64,000 nt of DNA from Bradyrhizobium commune (GTDB lineage Bacteria > Pseudomonadota > Alphaproteobacteria > Rhizobiales > Xanthobacteraceae): NCBI RefSeq assembly GCF_015624505.1, contig NZ_CP061379.1:3596001-3660000 (forward strand). Direction: 5' to 3'. Positions 63,216 to 64,000 of the stretch are shown piece by piece. Made by a program: the position numbers and the translations under genes. The notes under the pieces are model-generated. The model was not told the origin of the DNA, ran no database searches, and was given only the letters and a program-made list of their open reading frames with translations. The first letter of the stretch is position 1; the number at the start of each line of letters is the position of its first letter.

Positions 63216-64000
63216 GGGTACCATAGTTGCGTTTGTGTTGGGGGCAGCTGCGCTGGCCGCGCCGGCGTTCGCCCTCGACGGCTCGCCGGTCAATCCTCGG
63301 GATGCGACCATCCCTGTCGTGACCACCCTGCCGGGCGCTGCGGGCACGGTGCGCAAGAGCGCTCCGCCGGTGGCAGTGGCACCCCAGGAAACCTCGCTCA
63401 GCGCCCTGCAATATGCCGCCGAAGGCGGCCATCCGATCGCGCAGTGGAAGCTCGGCCGCATGTACGCCAATGGCGACGGCGTCGCTCAGGATGACGTGCG
63501 CGCCTTCGAGTATTTCAGCCGGATTGCCAACGCGCATGCCGAGGACAGTCCGTCGGCGCCGCAGGCGCAGGTCGTGGCCAACGCCTTCGTCGCGCTCGGC
63601 CGCTATTATCTGAGCGGCATCCCGAATTCGAAGATCAAGCCGGACCCGGACCGGGCGCGGGAGATGTTCTCCTATGCCGCGTCCTATTTCGGCAATGCGG
63701 ACGCGCAGTACGATCTCGCCCGGCTCTACCTGAAGACGCCGGACGCCTCGCGCGAAGACTTCCGCTACGGCGCGCGCTGGCTCGGCCTTGCCGCCCAGAA
63801 GGGCCAGCACGAGGCCCAGGCGCTGCTGGGACAGATGCTGTTCAACGGCGACCGCGTGCCGCGGCAGGCCGCGCGCGGCCTGATGTGGCTGACGCTTGCG
63901 CGTGACAGCGCCGGCGCCGACGAGACCTGGATCAAGGAAAACTACAACCGCGCTTTCGCCAAGGCGTCGGACGACGACCGCGCCATGTGCCTGCAAATGC
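63200..64000 (+). CDS. exoR: ExoR-like Sel1-repeat regulator (3' end beyond window)
   Basis: 267 residues are visible. Signal peptide MRTSKGTIVAFVLGAAALAA ending PAFA, then Sel1/TPR-like repeats: LQYAAEGGHPIAQWKLGRMY with ANGDGVAQDD, FSYAASYFGNADAQYDLARLYL, and GLAAQKGQHEAQALLGQMLF. This layout and the wording of the repeats match rhizobial ExoR, the periplasmic inhibitor of the ExoS-ChvI sensor that holds down exopolysaccharide production. S. meliloti ExoR has 268 residues, so little should be missing. The start overlaps ilvD by 16 bases. Confidence 0.85.

Overview
The window looks like a stretch of chromosome from a Bradyrhizobium-type alphaproteobacterium (Nitrobacteraceae, Rhizobiales). 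The evidence is high GC with strong GC3 bias, an alphaproteobacterial SOS box (GTTC-N7-GTTC) upstream of lexA, a pyruvate dehydrogenase E1-beta with its own N-terminal lipoyl domain, an ExoR-type Sel1-repeat regulator, cbtB/cbtA, and short interspersed palindromes of the kind common in Bradyrhizobium genomes. Genus and family are inferred from gene content and remembered homologues; no search was run. I found no IS element, prophage, CRISPR array, rRNA or tRNA.

Layout. 1-0.9 kb: 3' part of a ROK-family regulator with a palindrome at its start. 1-6.5 kb: citrate synthase (gltA, with terminator) and glutamyl-tRNA synthetase (gltX) on the minus strand, divergent from glutaminyl-tRNA synthetase (glnS), an NTF2-like protein and a DUF2171 protein. 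6.6-12 kb: comEC, two small conserved or exported proteins, lexA with its SOS box, and moeA. 12-19.4 kb: accessory genes (HAD phosphatase, FMN-dependent 2-hydroxy-acid dehydrogenase, S41 protease, GGDEF-EAL protein, Flp pilin) that separate moeA from moaC. 19.4-27 kb: ppiD-trpD-trpC-moaC on the minus strand, then tpiA, secG and pyrG on the plus strand. 27-37.6 kb: a transglutaminase/TPR protein, NIPSNAP protein, kdsA with a coupled MFS transporter, a chemoreceptor, a decayed polysaccharide-export gene, a three-domain glutaminase and queF. 37.7-49.8 kb: eno, an MDR dehydrogenase, a Tat-exported metallo-hydrolase, an FMN reductase, ftsB-like, a glycerophosphodiesterase, and the full pyruvate dehydrogenase operon pdhA-pdhB-DUF5076-pdhC-lpdA. 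49.8-58.7 kb: threonine synthase, an orphan TctC-type binding protein, a soluble lytic transglycosylase, a HAMP adenylate/guanylate cyclase, two small proteins, an FAH-family hydrolase and a cytochrome b561 gene broken by an in-frame amber codon. 58.7-64 kb: a zinc-ribbon protein, a tightly packed operon ending in cbtB-cbtA (probable cobalt uptake), then ilvD overlapping an exoR homologue that runs off the window.

How it works together. Most of the window is core metabolism: glycolysis (tpiA, eno), pyruvate to acetyl-CoA (pdh operon), TCA entry (gltA), CTP, tryptophan, threonine and branched-chain amino acid synthesis, Kdo for LPS, molybdenum cofactor, and translation. The less ordinary parts are the 12-19.4 kb block between moeA and moaC, the remnants at 34.8-35.2 and 58.1-58.7 kb, the glutaminase-STAS-cyclic-nucleotide fusion, and the cbt operon with two unfamiliar members. 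I did not find a clear new defence or mobile system; the cbt-linked operon is the best candidate for an incompletely described one.
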